Shown: one piece after another, positions 7,570-16,009 of the stretch
Layout: the number at the start of each line of letters is the position of its first letter
Position numbering within the stretch: the stretch's first letter is position 1
Origin: CBDESN01 sp965242495
GTDB lineage: Bacteria; Pseudomonadota; Alphaproteobacteria; MPNO01
Assembly (NCBI GenBank): GCA_965242495.1
Contig: OZ251446.1
Location: 2,170,001-2,234,000, forward strand
Direction: 5' to 3'
Length of the DNA stretch: 64,000 nt
Program-made: the position numbers and the translations under genes
The notes under the pieces: model-generated
What the model was told of the DNA's origin: nothing
Seen by the model: the letters and a program-made list of their open reading frames with translations, nothing else
Database searches by the model: none

Positions 7570-8490
7570 TCAGATGCGGGCCGCGGGCGGCAGGTCTTCG
7601 AGACGGCGCTCGATGTCGGCGTCGCGGGGCAAACCCGGCTGAGCGCCCGGTACGGTGCAAGCGAGCCCTGCCCCCACCGCTGCCCGCCGCAGGGCATGCG
7701 GCAGGTCGGCGCCCGACTCGAGCGCCGCAGCGAAGATGCCGGTGAAGGCGTCGCCCACACCGGTGGCGTCGACAGCATCGACCGGCAGCGCCGTAACCGC
7801 CCAGCTCGCCGTCGGCGTGGCTGCGATCGCGCCGTCCGGCCCGAGCGTGACGACGGCCGTGAGATCAAACGCCCGCGCCAAAGCGCGCGCGACGTCCCGG
7901 AGATCGCCCCGCGGCGCGCCGAGCAAGGCGGCGAGGATCTCCGCTTCTGGCTCGTTCGTCACCAGTATGTCGAGGGCCGCCATCGTGTCGCGTGGGATGC
8001 CGCGGGCCGGCGCAGCATTCAACAGAACAGCGGCGCCGGCCCGGCGCGCCCGCCGGACCAGTTCGCGATTGGGGTCGGCCGAAACCGCCTGTTGCAACAG
8101 CAGCAGGTTGCCGGGACCAAGGACATGGTCGGGCAGCTGATCAGCCTGCGATTCGCGGTTGACCCCGCTGGCGACCACGATCCGGTTCTGCCCCGAACGG
8201 GCGATGCAGATCATGGCCAATCCGGTCGCCCCATTGCGCCGGGCGACGCCGCCGAGGTCAACCCCGTCGGCGCGCAAGGCGGCAAGGGCAATGTCGGCGA
8301 ACGGATCGGACCCGACCGACCCGTACAGCGCCACGCGGGCGCCTGCGCGCGCCGCCGCCAGAGCCTGGTTGGCGCCCTTGCCGCCGGGGAAGATTCGCTC
8401 GTGAGTGGAGAGGACCGTCTCGCCCGCGCGCGGCAAGGCCGGCACGAAGGCGGCGAAATCCACGTTGATCGAACCGAACACGACGATCAT
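7570..8490 (-). CDS. rbsK: Ribokinase (PfkB family)
   Basis: A 306-residue PfkB-family sugar kinase predicted to phosphorylate ribose at O5. It has the N-terminal GSINVDF strand, the PfkB signature 1 region FPGGKGANQALAAARAG, and the signature 2 / anion-hole motif DAVDATGVGDAF with the catalytic aspartate. NEPEAEIL is the usual nucleotide-side motif. The start at 8490 has GGGGAG upstream with 9-nt spacing; the next upstream ATG (8511) has none. No ribose transporter or RbsD is adjacent, so another furanosyl sugar or nucleoside could be the substrate. Confidence 0.88.
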   Translation of the reverse strand: MIVVFGSINVDFAAFVPALPRAGETVLSTHERIFPGGKGANQALAAARAGARVALYGSVGSDPFADIALAALRADGVDLGGVARRNGATGLAMICIARSGQNRIVVASGVNRESQADQLPDHVLGPGNLLLLQQAVSADPNRELVRRARRAGAAVLLNAAPARGIPRDTMAALDILVTNEPEAEILAALLGAPRGDLRDVARALARAFDLTAVVTLGPDGAIAATPTASWAVTALPVDAVDATGVGDAFTGIFAAALESGADLPHALRRAAVGAGLACTVPGAQPGLPRDADIERRLEDLPPAARI

Positions 8491-8577
8491 GACCGTGTTC
8501 TCCCCAGACAATCACCGCGGCGACGGGCAGTCTGCGGACGGTTATACTCGCAACGCGCCGATTCATGGGAGGCGTCG

Positions 8578-9330
8578 ATGAAGACGCGAGCGCGCATCGC
8601 CGCCGGGATCCTGCTCTTCATGCACGCCTTGGCCGTACGCGGCCCGCCCGCAGCGGCGGACGAGTTCGCGGACCGGCGGGCCGGCATGGTGGACGCGATC
8701 GCCGGGATGGTCCGGCTGGACCTCGGGCGGACCGGCAAGTCGCGGCTCGACCCGGCGATTCTGGAGGCGATGCGCCGCGTGCCCCGGCATTCATTCGTGC
8801 CGGCGGAGCTGGCTCCCTATGCCTATCTCGACCGGCCGCTTCCAGTCGGGTACGGCCAGACGGTATCGCAGCCCTATATCGTGGCCCTCATGACCGAACT
8901 GGCCCAGGTCGGTCTCGGCGACAGGGTGCTCCTGATCGGGATCGGCGGCGGCTATCACGCCGCCATTCTCCGCCGGCTCGCCGGCGGCGTCCGCTGCGTC
9001 GAGATGCAGCCCGAGGTCGCCGCCGCCGCCCTGTCGCGATTGTCGCGGTCGGGCTACGGCGACGTGGATGTCAGGGTCGGGGATCCCTACTATGGCTGGC
9101 GCGGCGCGCAAGGCGATTTCGACGCGATCATCGTCCGCCAAGCGATGGATTTCGTCCCGCGCGCACTGGTCCGGCAGCTCAGGACAGGCGGGCGGCTGGT
9201 CGTCCCGGTCGGAAGGTCGGACCTCCGTCAGGATCTGGTCGTCGTCAGAAAGACTCCGGACGGCGGAACCGTCGAGCGACGGGTGATGCCGGTGCGGTTT
9301 ACGCGCATGCCGGGCGGCCCGCGTATCTGA
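8578..9330 (+). CDS. Exported PCMT-like (protein-L-isoaspartate O-methyltransferase family) protein
   Basis: A 250-residue protein with a signal-peptide-like N-terminus (MKTRARIAAGILLFMHALAV... to PPAAADE) followed by a PCMT domain. The family substrate-binding blocks are present: RVPRHSFVP, AYLDRPLPVGYGQTVSQPYIVALMTEL. The SAM-binding motif reads LLIGIGGGYHAAIL, and VEMQPE supplies the acidic residue. The ATG at 8578 has GGGAGG upstream and TATACT at 8543-8548. Export is odd for a SAM-dependent enzyme, since SAM is cytoplasmic; the first helix could instead be a membrane anchor. It is divergent from rbsK. Confidence 0.82.
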   Translation: MKTRARIAAGILLFMHALAVRGPPAAADEFADRRAGMVDAIAGMVRLDLGRTGKSRLDPAILEAMRRVPRHSFVPAELAPYAYLDRPLPVGYGQTVSQPYIVALMTELAQVGLGDRVLLIGIGGGYHAAILRRLAGGVRCVEMQPEVAAAALSRLSRSGYGDVDVRVGDPYYGWRGAQGDFDAIIVRQAMDFVPRALVRQLRTGGRLVVPVGRSDLRQDLVVVRKTPDGGTVERRVMPVRFTRMPGGPRI

Positions 9331-9359
9331 AGCTTCGGGCCAGCAGGGGACCGGAGAGT

Positions 9360-9380
9360 TGTGGATAAGTCTGGGGATCA
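9360..9380 (-). other. DnaA-box-like pair in an AT-rich intergenic island
   Basis: TTATCCACA, the consensus DnaA box, lies on the minus strand at 9360-9368. A degenerate second copy (TGGGGATCA on the plus strand) follows 12 bp later. The surrounding 9360-9500 segment is clearly more AT-rich than its neighbourhood and includes AAAACAT-CC-ATGTTTT (9417-9432), a symmetrical operator-like sequence. One perfect box does not make an origin. Confidence 0.4.
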
Positions 9381-9550
9381 AGCGTTCGAAACATAGGCCG
9401 CCACCAAGTATTTCATAAAACATCCATGTTTTTCAGATAAATGCCGGCGTTACTTGCGATAACAACGACAGCGTTCCCTGTGAATTAACTGGCATCCATT
9501 GCGAATATCCGTTCGCCGTCATAGCGGCGGCCGCGACAGCGAGGGTTGCG

Positions 9551-10717
9551 ATGGATTTCACCTTTACCCCGGAACAGCAGGCGATCCGCGACGGCGTGGC
9601 GCGGCTATGCGCGAATTACGACGCCGACTACTGGCTCCAACGGGACCGCGACGGCGGGATGCCGGAGGAGTTCGTCGCCGACGTCGCCGACGGTGGATGG
9701 CTGGGCGTGGCGATGCCGGGAGAGTTCGGCGGGGCCGGGCTCGGGCTCACCGAAGCCGCGATCGTGATGCAGACGATCGCCGGGTCGGGCGCGGCGATGA
9801 GCGGCGCATCGGCCGTGCACATGGCGATTTTCGCGCCCAACCCGATCATCCGTTTCGGCTCCGACGCCCTCAAGCGCGCGGTGCTGCCGGGGCTGATCTC
9901 GGGCCGAAACCGGGTCTGTTTCGCGGTGACCGAGCCGGATGCAGGGCTGGACACGGCGCGTATCCAGACGCGCGCCATCCGATCGCAGGACGGCTGGGTG
10001 GTTTCCGGCCGCAAGGTCTGGACATCCACCGCGCAGACCGCCGACAAAATGTTGATTCTCGCCCGCACTGCGCCAGCGGAGCGCGACGCCAAGCCGACCG
10101 ACGGCCTGTCGCTGTTCTATGCCGATCTCGATCGCCGCTATGTGGAGGTGCGGGAGATCGAGAAGATGGGGCGGAAGGCGGTGGACTCGAACAGCGTCTT
10201 CATCGACGGGCTTCCGATTCCGGACGAACGCTTGGTGGGCGAAGAGGGCAAGGGATTTTCCTACATCCTGCACGGCTTCAACCCGGAGCGCATCCTGATC
10301 GGCGCCGAAGCCGTCGGCATCGGCCGGCTGGCGCTGCGCCGCGCCGCGGACTATGCCGCCGGGCGGGTAGTGTTCGGCCGGCCGATCGGCCGGAATCAAG
10401 CCATCCAACACCCACTGGCCGCGAGTTGGGCCGAGCTCGAAGCGGCCGATCTCATGGTCTTCAAGGCGGCGAGCCTCTATGACAGCGGCGCACCCTGCGG
10501 GGTCGAGGCCAACGCCGCCAAGCTCCTGGCCGGCGAGGCCGGGTTCGCCGCCTGCGAGCGAGCCCTGATGGCCCATGGCGGGATGGGCTACGCCGCGGAC
10601 TACCACGTCGAGCGGTATCTGCGTGAAATCCTGATCAACCGGCTGACGCCGGTCAGCCGCGAGATGATCCTGAACTATCTCGCCGAGCGCGTGCTCGGCT
10701 TGCCCCGCTCCTATTGA
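9551..10717 (+). CDS. Acyl-CoA dehydrogenase family protein
   Basis: A 388-residue FAD-dependent acyl-CoA dehydrogenase-fold protein: an N-terminal helical domain (FTPEQQAIRDGVARLC), a central beta domain (CFAVTEPDAGLDTARIQT, GRKVWTSTAQTADKMLILAR) and a C-terminal helical domain (RPIGRNQAIQHPLA, AHGGMGYAADYHVERYLREI). The usual IYEGTSEI block, which supplies the catalytic glutamate in many members, reads INRLTPVSREMILNY, so the base must come from elsewhere or the chemistry differs. The substrate is not predictable. It stands between an exported methyltransferase gene and cfa, with its own 220-bp upstream region. Confidence 0.88.
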   Translation: MDFTFTPEQQAIRDGVARLCANYDADYWLQRDRDGGMPEEFVADVADGGWLGVAMPGEFGGAGLGLTEAAIVMQTIAGSGAAMSGASAVHMAIFAPNPIIRFGSDALKRAVLPGLISGRNRVCFAVTEPDAGLDTARIQTRAIRSQDGWVVSGRKVWTSTAQTADKMLILARTAPAERDAKPTDGLSLFYADLDRRYVEVREIEKMGRKAVDSNSVFIDGLPIPDERLVGEEGKGFSYILHGFNPERILIGAEAVGIGRLALRRAADYAAGRVVFGRPIGRNQAIQHPLAASWAELEAADLMVFKAASLYDSGAPCGVEANAAKLLAGEAGFAACERALMAHGGMGYAADYHVERYLREILINRLTPVSREMILNYLAERVLGLPRSY

Positions 10718-10895
10718 CGAAGGGCCGCGGTCTCGTTTGCGGGCGCGCCTCAATCCGGCGGCGCGTCCCCGGCGACGGTACGCGGTTCACGCAAGGGCCC
10801 CGATGGTCCGCCTTCCCGGCGTCGCCGGTAGGGACCGCGGCGAATCGGGTGGAAAACGCTGGCGGACGCCGGAGGAACGAACGCCGCCGGAGCCG

Positions 10896-10925
10896 TTGGA
10901 TCGGCGCATCGTTCGGGGCTATTCT
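10896..10925 (+). promoter_or_regulatory. Candidate promoter of the cyclopropane synthase gene
   Basis: TTGGAT (10896-10901) and TATTCT (10920-10925) are separated by 18 bp and lie 38 bp before the cfa start. This is the only convincing -35/-10 pair in the 246-bp gap after the acyl-CoA dehydrogenase gene. Confidence 0.4.
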
Positions 10926-10963
10926 GGCCGCACCCGGCATCGAACGACAGCGAGGCCCCCGGC

Positions 10964-12205
10964 ATGCTGCTGACCTGGGCATTGCGCAACATCGTCACCG
11001 CGGGACGGATGACCCTGACCGACGCCCGCGGCCGCGTCCATGTGTTCCAGGGGGCGGAGGACGGCCCCGAGATCGCCGTCCGGCTGCACGACCGCGCGCT
11101 TCACGGCAAGCTGGTGCGCAACCCATGGCTCCATGTCGGCGAAGCCTATATGGACGGGACGCTAACGATCGAACGGGGCGGGCTCGGCGGCTTCCTCGAA
11201 TTCTGCTGTATGAACGTCGCCGCCGGCGAGAGCAACCCGGCCTTCAAGGCGTCGCAATGGCTCGGTCTGAAGCTCCGCTGGTTGCAACAGCACAACCCGG
11301 TGGGACGCGCGCAGGACAACGTGGCCCATCATTACGACTTGTCCGACCGCCTGTACGACCTGTTTCTCGACAAGGATCGGCAGTATTCCTGCGCCTATTT
11401 CACCGGTCCGGACCAGGAGCTGGAGTCGGCGCAGGAAGGCAAGAAACGGCACATCGCCGCCAAGCTGCTGCTGCGGCCGGGGCAGCGAGTTCTCGACATC
11501 GGCTCCGGCTGGGGCGGGCTCGCCCTCTATCTCGCCGAAATCGCCGACATCGAGGTGACCGGCGTCACCCTCTCCGAGGAGCAGTGCCGGGTCGCCCGGC
11601 GCCGCGCCGAGGAGAAAGGACTGTCGGATCGGGTCACGTTTCTGCTGGAGGACTATCGGCTGCATAGCGGGCGGTACGACCGCATCGTGTCGGTGGGTAT
11701 GTTCGAGCATGTCGGAGCCGCCCATTTCCGCGAGTTCTTCGCCAAGACGCGCGAGCTCCTGACCGAGGACGGGGTGGCGCTGCTGCATTCGATCGGGAGG
11801 ATGGAGCCGCCGGGCAACACCAATGCCTGGCTGCGCAAATACATCTTCCCCGGCGGCTACACGCCGGCGATGTCGGAGACCCTGGCCGCGATCGAGCGGG
11901 AGAGGCTCTACGTGACCGACATCGAGGTGCTCCGGCTTCACTACGCGCGAACCATCGCCCACTGGCACGCGCGCTTCCAGGCCAACCGGGAGCGGGTCGC
12001 GACGCTCTACGACGAGCGGTTCTGCCGCATGTGGGAGTTCTATCTCAAGGGTTGCGAACTGGCCTTCCGATACTGGAACCAGATGGTGTTCCAGATGCAG
12101 TTCGCGCGCCGCCAGGACGCCGCGCCGCTGGTGCGCGACTACATCGTCGATTGGGAGCGGGCGCAGGCGGACGACGGGGCGGCCGGGACCGGGATCGCCG
12201 CCTGA
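10964..12205 (+). CDS. cfa: Cyclopropane-fatty-acyl-phospholipid synthase family protein
   Basis: A 413-residue CFA synthase that would transfer a methylene group from SAM to cis double bonds of phospholipid acyl chains. It has the N-terminal lipid-binding part (NPWLHVGEAYMDGTL), the block NVAHHYDLSDRLYDLFLD, YSCAYF, SAM motif I VLDIGSGWGGLALYLAE, VTGVTLSEEQ, SVGMFEHVG and the C-terminal WEFYLKGCELAFR. These are the diagnostic CFA/Mycolic-acid synthase blocks. The enzyme usually acts at the inner membrane surface in stationary phase. An 8-bp stem hairpin follows the stop. Confidence 0.93.
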   Translation: MLLTWALRNIVTAGRMTLTDARGRVHVFQGAEDGPEIAVRLHDRALHGKLVRNPWLHVGEAYMDGTLTIERGGLGGFLEFCCMNVAAGESNPAFKASQWLGLKLRWLQQHNPVGRAQDNVAHHYDLSDRLYDLFLDKDRQYSCAYFTGPDQELESAQEGKKRHIAAKLLLRPGQRVLDIGSGWGGLALYLAEIADIEVTGVTLSEEQCRVARRRAEEKGLSDRVTFLLEDYRLHSGRYDRIVSVGMFEHVGAAHFREFFAKTRELLTEDGVALLHSIGRMEPPGNTNAWLRKYIFPGGYTPAMSETLAAIERERLYVTDIEVLRLHYARTIAHWHARFQANRERVATLYDERFCRMWEFYLKGCELAFRYWNQMVFQMQFARRQDAAPLVRDYIVDWERAQADDGAAGTGIAA

Positions 12206-12581
12206 CCGGCGCGTCGCCGCCTCGCAGATCTCCGAGGCGGATCGAAAACAGGACCGTTCCGGGGGCCGCCTCGCATCCGCATCGGTTTCGCCCTCCCGAC
12301 GAGCGCCTCGCGACCCCGATTCCGCACCGGGTTGCGCCATGGGCAGATCTGCCGTCTTGCCTCGAAAAATGCGCTGGGCCCGGATTGAACGATGATCCGC
12401 GAAGAACTCGGGTAAAACATGTCAACAGTACTGCCTGATTTCCGCGGGCGGGCGCCGGGCAAGAACCGGAACCGTGATGCGCCGGATCGGGTATGCGTCG
12501 CCATGCGGCCCGTTCCTGGCCCTCGCCTGTCGCCAGCCGATTCGGGTAGGGTCGGGAGCTCCCATCCTGGAGGTCGGGCGC
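12206..12581. other. 376-bp intergenic region upstream of dnaB
   Basis: Apart from the cfa hairpin, this region holds a moderately AT-rich patch around 12360-12450 (CTCGAAAAATG, GGTAAAACATGTCAACAG) that probably contains the promoter of the long dnaB-to-SDR run. A TTGAAC at 12385-12390 has a TAAAAC only 21 bp downstream, a poor fit. I see no reading frame with convincing protein features. Confidence 0.5.
12217..12240 (+). terminator. Hairpin after cfa
   Basis: CCGCCTCG (12217-12224) pairs with CGAGGCGG (12233-12240) over an 8-nt loop, 12 bp after the cfa stop. No T-rich tail follows, so terminator strength is uncertain. Confidence 0.45.
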
Positions 12582-14105
12582 TTGGCCGAGCCACTGTCGA
12601 TCGTCGACAACGACAACGACGCGGTCGCCTATCGCGCGCCGCCGCGCAACTTCGAAGCCGAGATGGGGTTGCTGGGCGCGATCCTCATCAACAACCGCGC
12701 CTTCGAGCAGGTGGCGGACTTCCTGCGCGCCGAACATTTCGCCGAACCGCTGCATGGCCGGATCTACGAGGCCTGCGCCACGCTGATCCAGCGCGGGCAA
12801 CACGCCGACCCGACCACGCTCAAGCATTTCTTCGACGACGACCGCACCTATGGCGACATCGGCGGGGCGGCCTATCTGACGCGGCTCGCAGCGGACGCCA
12901 TCACCGTCATCAACGCGGCCGACTATGGTCGCCTGATCCACGATCTCCATCTGCGGCGCGAGCTCATCGACCTCGGCACCGACGTGGTGAACGACGCTTA
13001 CGGGGCCGACCTCGAACACTCGGCGATCCAGCACATCGAAGAGGCCGAACAGCGGCTCTACGACATCGCGACCACGGGCGAATACGATGGCGGCCTGCGA
13101 GCGTTCACCGACGCGCTGACCGGCGCCATCGCCATGGCGCAGGCCGCGTTCCGGCGCGAGGGACGGCTTGCGGGCCTCGCCACCGGATTCCACGGTCTCG
13201 ACCTGCTGCTGGGCGGGCTGCATAAATCGGATCTGGTGGTGCTCGCCGGCCGCCCATCGATGGGCAAGACGGCGCTCGCGACCAACGTCGCGTTCAACGT
13301 CGTCAAGGCGTATCGCCGGGCGGCCGAGGGAGGCGGCGCGGCCGACGGCGGCGTCGTCGGGTTCTTTTCGCTCGAAATGTCGGCCGAGCAGCTCGCAAGC
13401 CGTATCCTCGCCGAGGAAGCTCAGCTGCTCTCCGACAAGATCCGCAAGGGCGAGCTCAACGACGCCGAATTTTCCCGGCTGGTTGCGGCGAGCCAGAACC
13501 TCCAACGGGCGCCGTTCTTCATCGACGATACGCCGGCCCTCACGGTGTCGGCGCTGCGGACCCGCGCGCGGCGGCTCAAGCGCCAGCACGGGCTCGACCT
13601 CGTCGTCGTCGACTATCTCCAGCTGCTCCAGGGCAGCCGCAGCGCCCGTAACGAAAACCGGGTGCAGGAAATCTCGGAGATCACCCGCGGCCTCAAGACC
13701 CTCGCCAAGGAGCTGGACGTCCCGGTGCTGGCCCTGTCGCAACTGTCCAGGGCGGTGGAGCAGCGCGAGGACAAACGGCCGCAGCTGGCGGATCTGCGAG
13801 AATCCGGCACGATCGAGCAGGATGCCGACGCGGTGATGTTCATCTTCCGGGAGGAGTATTACCTGGAGCGGGCCGAGCCGACGCGGCGCGCGGACGAGAA
13901 CGAAGACCGGTATCAGGACCGTCACGCGAAATGGCGGGAGAATCTGGGCAAGGTCGAGAACATGGCCGAGCTCATCGTCGCCAAGCAGCGCCACGGCCCC
14001 ACCGGCAAGGTCGAACTCCGGTTTCACCAGGAGGTCACCAAATTCGACAACCTGGAAGACGGTCACGTCCCGGCCGCGGACGAAGACGGAGACGCGCCGT
14101 TCTGA
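12582..14105 (+). CDS. dnaB: Replicative DNA helicase DnaB
   Basis: The hexameric helicase that unwinds DNA at the replication fork. The 507-residue product has an N-terminal domain (NFEAEMGLLGAILINNRAFEQ), a linker, and the RecA-like C-terminal domain with Walker A GRPSMGKTALATN, FFSLEMSAEQLASR, Walker B LVVVDYLQLL and the C-terminal block LADLRESGTIEQDADAVMFI. A TTG at 12582 is taken as start because GGAGG lies 8 nt upstream and the conserved N-terminus begins soon after; an ATG at 12474 would add 36 residues unlike other DnaB proteins. It opens a tight plus-strand series. Confidence 0.95.
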   Translation: MAEPLSIVDNDNDAVAYRAPPRNFEAEMGLLGAILINNRAFEQVADFLRAEHFAEPLHGRIYEACATLIQRGQHADPTTLKHFFDDDRTYGDIGGAAYLTRLAADAITVINAADYGRLIHDLHLRRELIDLGTDVVNDAYGADLEHSAIQHIEEAEQRLYDIATTGEYDGGLRAFTDALTGAIAMAQAAFRREGRLAGLATGFHGLDLLLGGLHKSDLVVLAGRPSMGKTALATNVAFNVVKAYRRAAEGGGAADGGVVGFFSLEMSAEQLASRILAEEAQLLSDKIRKGELNDAEFSRLVAASQNLQRAPFFIDDTPALTVSALRTRARRLKRQHGLDLVVVDYLQLLQGSRSARNENRVQEISEITRGLKTLAKELDVPVLALSQLSRAVEQREDKRPQLADLRESGTIEQDADAVMFIFREEYYLERAEPTRRADENEDRYQDRHAKWRENLGKVENMAELIVAKQRHGPTGKVELRFHQEVTKFDNLEDGHVPAADEDGDAPF

Positions 14106-15226
14106 CCTCCGGCGTCCGGCCGCGCACGGTTCTCGCCGTCGATCTCGACGCGATCGCCGCCAATTACCGCGCCGTCCGCGGTCGGCTGGACGGCGCCGCC
14201 TGCGCCGCGGTGGTCAAGGCGGACGCTTACGGTCTCGGAATGGGCCCGGTGGCGCGGACGCTCGCCCGCGCCGGCTGCCGGCATTTCTTCATCTCGAGCC
14301 CCGAGGAGGGGGCCGCGCTGCGCGACGCGCTGGCCGACCTCGCCGGCCTTGCGCCGGAACCCGCGATCTACGTCTTCAACGGTCTGGTCGCGGGGGCGGA
14401 GGCGACGTATGACGGCGCTGGCCTCGTGCCCGTCCTCAACGCGCCCTGGCAGGTCGATGCCTGGGCGGCGTATGCGCGCCGGCAGGGCGGCCGCCCCGCC
14501 GTCGTTGAGCTGGATACCGGCATGAGCCGGCTCGGGCTGACCGGGGCCGAGCTCGAGGCGCTATCGAGCGATCCGGGGCGCTTCGAAGGCCTGCGCATCG
14601 AGTACGTCATGAGCCATCTCGCCTGCGCCGACGAGCCGGCGCACCCGCTCAACGCCCGGCAACGCGCCGACTTCGACGCCGCCCGCGCGCGGCTGCCCGC
14701 GGCCGGCGCGTCGCTCGCCAACTCCGCCGGCGTCTTCCTGGGCCCCGCCTTCCACTTCGATCTGGCGCGGCCGGGAGCGGCGCTATACGGCATCGCGACA
14801 GTGCGCGGGCGACCCAACCTGCTGTCCCCGGTGGTCGGGCTGCGGGCCCGGATCCTCCGCACCCGCGACGTCGACAGCGAAACGACCGTCGGGTACGGCG
14901 CCACCCGCCGGGTGGGCCGCGGGCGGCGGCTGGCGACGGTGGCTTGCGGCTATGCCGACGGGCTGCCGCGCGCGCTGAGCGATTGCGGCCGCGCTTTCGT
15001 CGGCGGCGTCGAAGCGCCCGTCGTCGGGCGCGTATCCATGGATCTGATGACGTTCGACGTGACCCATGTTCCGGCCCGGCGGGCGCGTCCGGGCGATTAC
15101 GTCGAACTCATCGGCGCTCATGCCGGCGTGGACGACGTGGCCGCCGCATCGGGGACGATCGGCTATGAGATCCTCACCCGGCTCGGCGCCCGCGCCAACC
15201 GGAGTTACGTCGGAGGCGAGGCCTGA
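14102..15226 (+). CDS. alr: Alanine racemase
   Basis: A PLP-dependent racemase that makes D-alanine for peptidoglycan. The PLP lysine is in VVKADAYGLG, the N-terminal strand reads TVLAVDLDAIAANYRAV, and the second catalytic residue, a tyrosine, is in TVGYGATRR. The C-terminal domain has GRVSMDLMTFDVTHV and GYEILTRLGARANRSYV. No ATG, GTG or TTG lies between the end of dnaB and the conserved N-terminus. A CTG at 14102, overlapping the dnaB TGA and preceded by GGAG at 10 nt, is the best candidate; otherwise translation starts at an ATG at 13931 inside dnaB with a 57-residue arginine-rich extension. Length from CTG is 374 residues. Confidence 0.9.
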   Translation: MTSGVRPRTVLAVDLDAIAANYRAVRGRLDGAACAAVVKADAYGLGMGPVARTLARAGCRHFFISSPEEGAALRDALADLAGLAPEPAIYVFNGLVAGAEATYDGAGLVPVLNAPWQVDAWAAYARRQGGRPAVVELDTGMSRLGLTGAELEALSSDPGRFEGLRIEYVMSHLACADEPAHPLNARQRADFDAARARLPAAGASLANSAGVFLGPAFHFDLARPGAALYGIATVRGRPNLLSPVVGLRARILRTRDVDSETTVGYGATRRVGRGRRLATVACGYADGLPRALSDCGRAFVGGVEAPVVGRVSMDLMTFDVTHVPARRARPGDYVELIGAHAGVDDVAAASGTIGYEILTRLGARANRSYVGGEA

Positions 15227-15229
15227 CCG

Positions 15230-16009
15230 ATGCAGTTCGTCGCCGCGGTCGGGCGCGGATTCCTCTCCTTCCTCGCCGCCGCCGGACGCCTCGGCATCTT
15301 CGCCGGCGCGGGGCTGGCCCATTGCGTCCGGCCGCCCATCCACGCGCGGCTGATCGCGCGCCAGATGGTCGAGATCGGCTACTACTCGCTGCCGGTCGTC
15401 GGGTTGACTGCGTTCTTCACCGGCATGGTGTTGGCGTTGCAGAGCTATACCGGGTTCTCGCGATTCAACGCCGAGAGCGCCATCGCCGGCGTCGTCGTGC
15501 TGTCGATCACGCGGGAGCTCGCGCCGGTGCTGGCCGGGCTGATGGTATCGGGCCGGATCGGCGCGGCGATGGCTGCCGAAATCGGCACCATGCGCGTTAC
15601 CGAGCAGATCGACGCCCTGACGACGCTGTCCGCCGATCCGTTCAAGTATCTCGTGGCGCCCCGGCTCGTCGCCGGCTTGCTGACGTTGCCGTTCTGCGTG
15701 CTCGTCGCCGACGTGATCGGGGTGTTCGGGGGCTATCTGATCGGCATCCGCAAGCTGGGGTTCGATCCTGCCGCTTATCTACAGAACACCTGGGACATCC
15801 TCGAGACGGTCGACGTCGTCTCCGGCTTGGTCAAGGCCGGCGTGTTCGGCTTCGTCATCTCGCTGATGGGCTGCTATCACGGCTATCACTCGCGAGGCGG
15901 CGCGCGCGGGGTCGGAGCGGCAACCACCAACGCCGTCGTGTCGGCGTCGGTCCTGATCCTGGCGCTCAACTATCTGATCACCGAGGCGTTCTTCGCGGGC
16001 GGCGTATGA
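15230..16009 (+). CDS. mlaE: MlaE-family ABC transporter permease
   Basis: A 259-residue inner-membrane permease of the MlaE/YrbE family, part of the Mla phospholipid-trafficking transporters. It has about six hydrophobic segments and the family block VVLSITRELAPVLAGLMVSGRIGAAMAAEIGTMRVTEQIDAL, followed by RLVAGLLTLPFCVLVADVIGV and GAATTNAVVSASVLILALNYLIT. It starts 3 bp after alr and overlaps the next gene by 4 bp. The usual partners MlaD, MlaC and MlaB are not adjacent. Confidence 0.92.
   Translation: MQFVAAVGRGFLSFLAAAGRLGIFAGAGLAHCVRPPIHARLIARQMVEIGYYSLPVVGLTAFFTGMVLALQSYTGFSRFNAESAIAGVVVLSITRELAPVLAGLMVSGRIGAAMAAEIGTMRVTEQIDALTTLSADPFKYLVAPRLVAGLLTLPFCVLVADVIGVFGGYLIGIRKLGFDPAAYLQNTWDILETVDVVSGLVKAGVFGFVISLMGCYHGYHSRGGARGVGAATTNAVVSASVLILALNYLITEAFFAGGV

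Noticed and set aside
9331..9550. Possible replication origin
   Set aside because: Only one perfect DnaA box and one weak one are present, with no cluster of boxes, no adjacent dnaA, hemE or parAB, and dnaB 3 kb away is not origin-linked evidence.
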